DNA of 5,415 nucleotides from Acidobacteriaceae bacterium (GTDB taxonomy: Bacteria > Acidobacteriota > Terriglobia > Terriglobales > Acidobacteriaceae): the NCBI GenBank assembly GCA_030838305.1, contig JAUTWY010000304.1, positions 1 through 5,415 on the forward strand, read 5' to 3'. Position numbers and translations under genes: made by a program. The notes under the pieces are model-generated. The model made no database searches. It had not been told where the DNA came from and saw only the letters and a program-made list of their open reading frames with translations. Shown here in pieces: positions 4,869 to 5,415 of this stretch; position 1 is the stretch's first letter; every line of letters starts with the position of its first letter.

Positions 4869-5415
4869 ATGCAGTTTCGCCGCTTGTTTCTCTTCGTGTG
4901 CATTTGCTGCGCGTACATTCTTGCTCGCGCGCCGTTGGCGGTGAATGCTGAGGATTGGCAGCCTATTTCGCCCGCGGAATTGCAAATGACCAGCATGCCG
5001 GAAGCGCCCGGAGCGCCGGCAGTAATTCTGTATCGCCAGGTGGACCGCGACGATGTGGCCAACCACCAATACACCTATGTACGCATCAAGGTGCTCACCG
5101 AAGAAGGGCGCAAGTACGCCAACGCGGAAATTCCGTTTTTCAACGGGAATGAAAGTGTGCACAGCATCAAGGCGCGCACGATTCGGCCGGATGGCTCGAT
5201 TGCCAATTTCGAAGGCAAGCCCATGGATAAGATGATCGTCAAGGCCAAGGGGATTAAATACATGGCCAAGGTGATCGTGCTTCCAGATGTGCAGGTGGGC
5301 AGCATCATTGAGTATCACTACTCGGACCAGCTGAAGGAACATTACGCTTTCGATTCGCACTGGATCGTGAGCGAAGAACTGTTCACCAAGAATGCGAAGT
5401 TTTCGCTGAAGCCCA
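4869..5415 (+). CDS. DUF3857 domain-containing secreted protein, N-terminal part (runs off the right edge)
   Basis: The first 182 residues are present and the frame stays open to the edge. Residues 1-27 are a signal peptide (MQFRRLFLFV, a hydrophobic core, then PLAVNA) with likely cleavage before EDW. The rest matches the start of DUF3857: WQPISPAELQM, PGAPAVILYRQ, YTYVRIKVLTEEGRKYA, ARTIRPDGSIANFEGKPMDK and LPDVQVGSIIEYHY. In this family DUF3857 is usually followed by a transglutaminase-like domain, which would lie beyond the window; whole proteins are usually over 600 residues. GGAGG at 4858-4862 lies 6 bases before the ATG. It is preceded by its own promoter and inverted repeat, so it is probably not part of the molybdoenzyme operon. 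The family's role is not well defined; a cell-envelope function is only inference from export. Confidence 0.88.
   Translation, partial: MQFRRLFLFVCICCAYILARAPLAVNAEDWQPISPAELQMTSMPEAPGAPAVILYRQVDRDDVANHQYTYVRIKVLTEEGRKYANAEIPFFNGNESVHSIKARTIRPDGSIANFEGKPMDKMIVKAKGIKYMAKVIVLPDVQVGSIIEYHYSDQLKEHYAFDSHWIVSEELFTKNAKFSLKP

Noticed and set aside
4770..5360. A 196-codon open frame on the minus strand at the right end
   Set aside because: It lies antisense to the clear DUF3857 coding frame with signal peptide and GGAGG site; no family resemblance of its own.

Overview
The window reads as ordinary bacterial chromosome, most likely from an Acidobacteriota (Terriglobia-type) genome. That assignment is an inference from gene style: a soluble winged-helix/TolB-N/TPR regulator and a DUF3857 secreted protein are both expanded families in that phylum. 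Base composition looks moderately GC-rich, and start sites carry clear GGAGG-type Shine-Dalgarno sequences. No rRNA, tRNA, CRISPR array or intact mobile element was seen.

Layout from left to right. (1) A minus-strand gene (68-1876) encodes a 602-residue regulator with an OmpR/CadC-type winged helix, a TolB-N-like domain and TPR repeats. (2) A short divergent intergenic region (1877-2021) holds a candidate sigma-70 promoter for (3) a plus-strand secreted single-domain cupin (2022-2516). (4) A roughly 500-base non-coding stretch (2517-3013) holds a terminator-like hairpin and a short remnant of an IS30-family transposase C-terminus. (5) A two-gene operon with an ATGA overlap encodes a four-helix b-type cytochrome (3014-3799) and a Tat-exported molybdopterin oxidoreductase of the sulfite oxidase/MsrP fold (3796-4554). 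(6) A structured 314-base intergenic region (4555-4868) holds stacked palindromes, a nested dyad and a strong promoter followed by a perfect inverted repeat. (7) The start of a secreted DUF3857 protein (4869 onward) runs off the right edge.

The most functional unit is the cytochrome b/molybdoenzyme pair. The membrane cytochrome probably exchanges electrons between the quinone pool and the exported Mo enzyme. The enzyme has the core Mo-binding fold and its cysteine ligand, but its partner is not the usual MsrQ, so the substrate (sulfite, a sulfoxide, or something else) cannot be read from sequence. The regulator and cupin are divergent and may be a regulator/target pair, but nothing proves it. 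I see no clear evidence of an entirely new system. The points most worth checking are the non-MsrQ partner of the molybdoenzyme and the layered regulatory DNA ahead of the DUF3857 gene.
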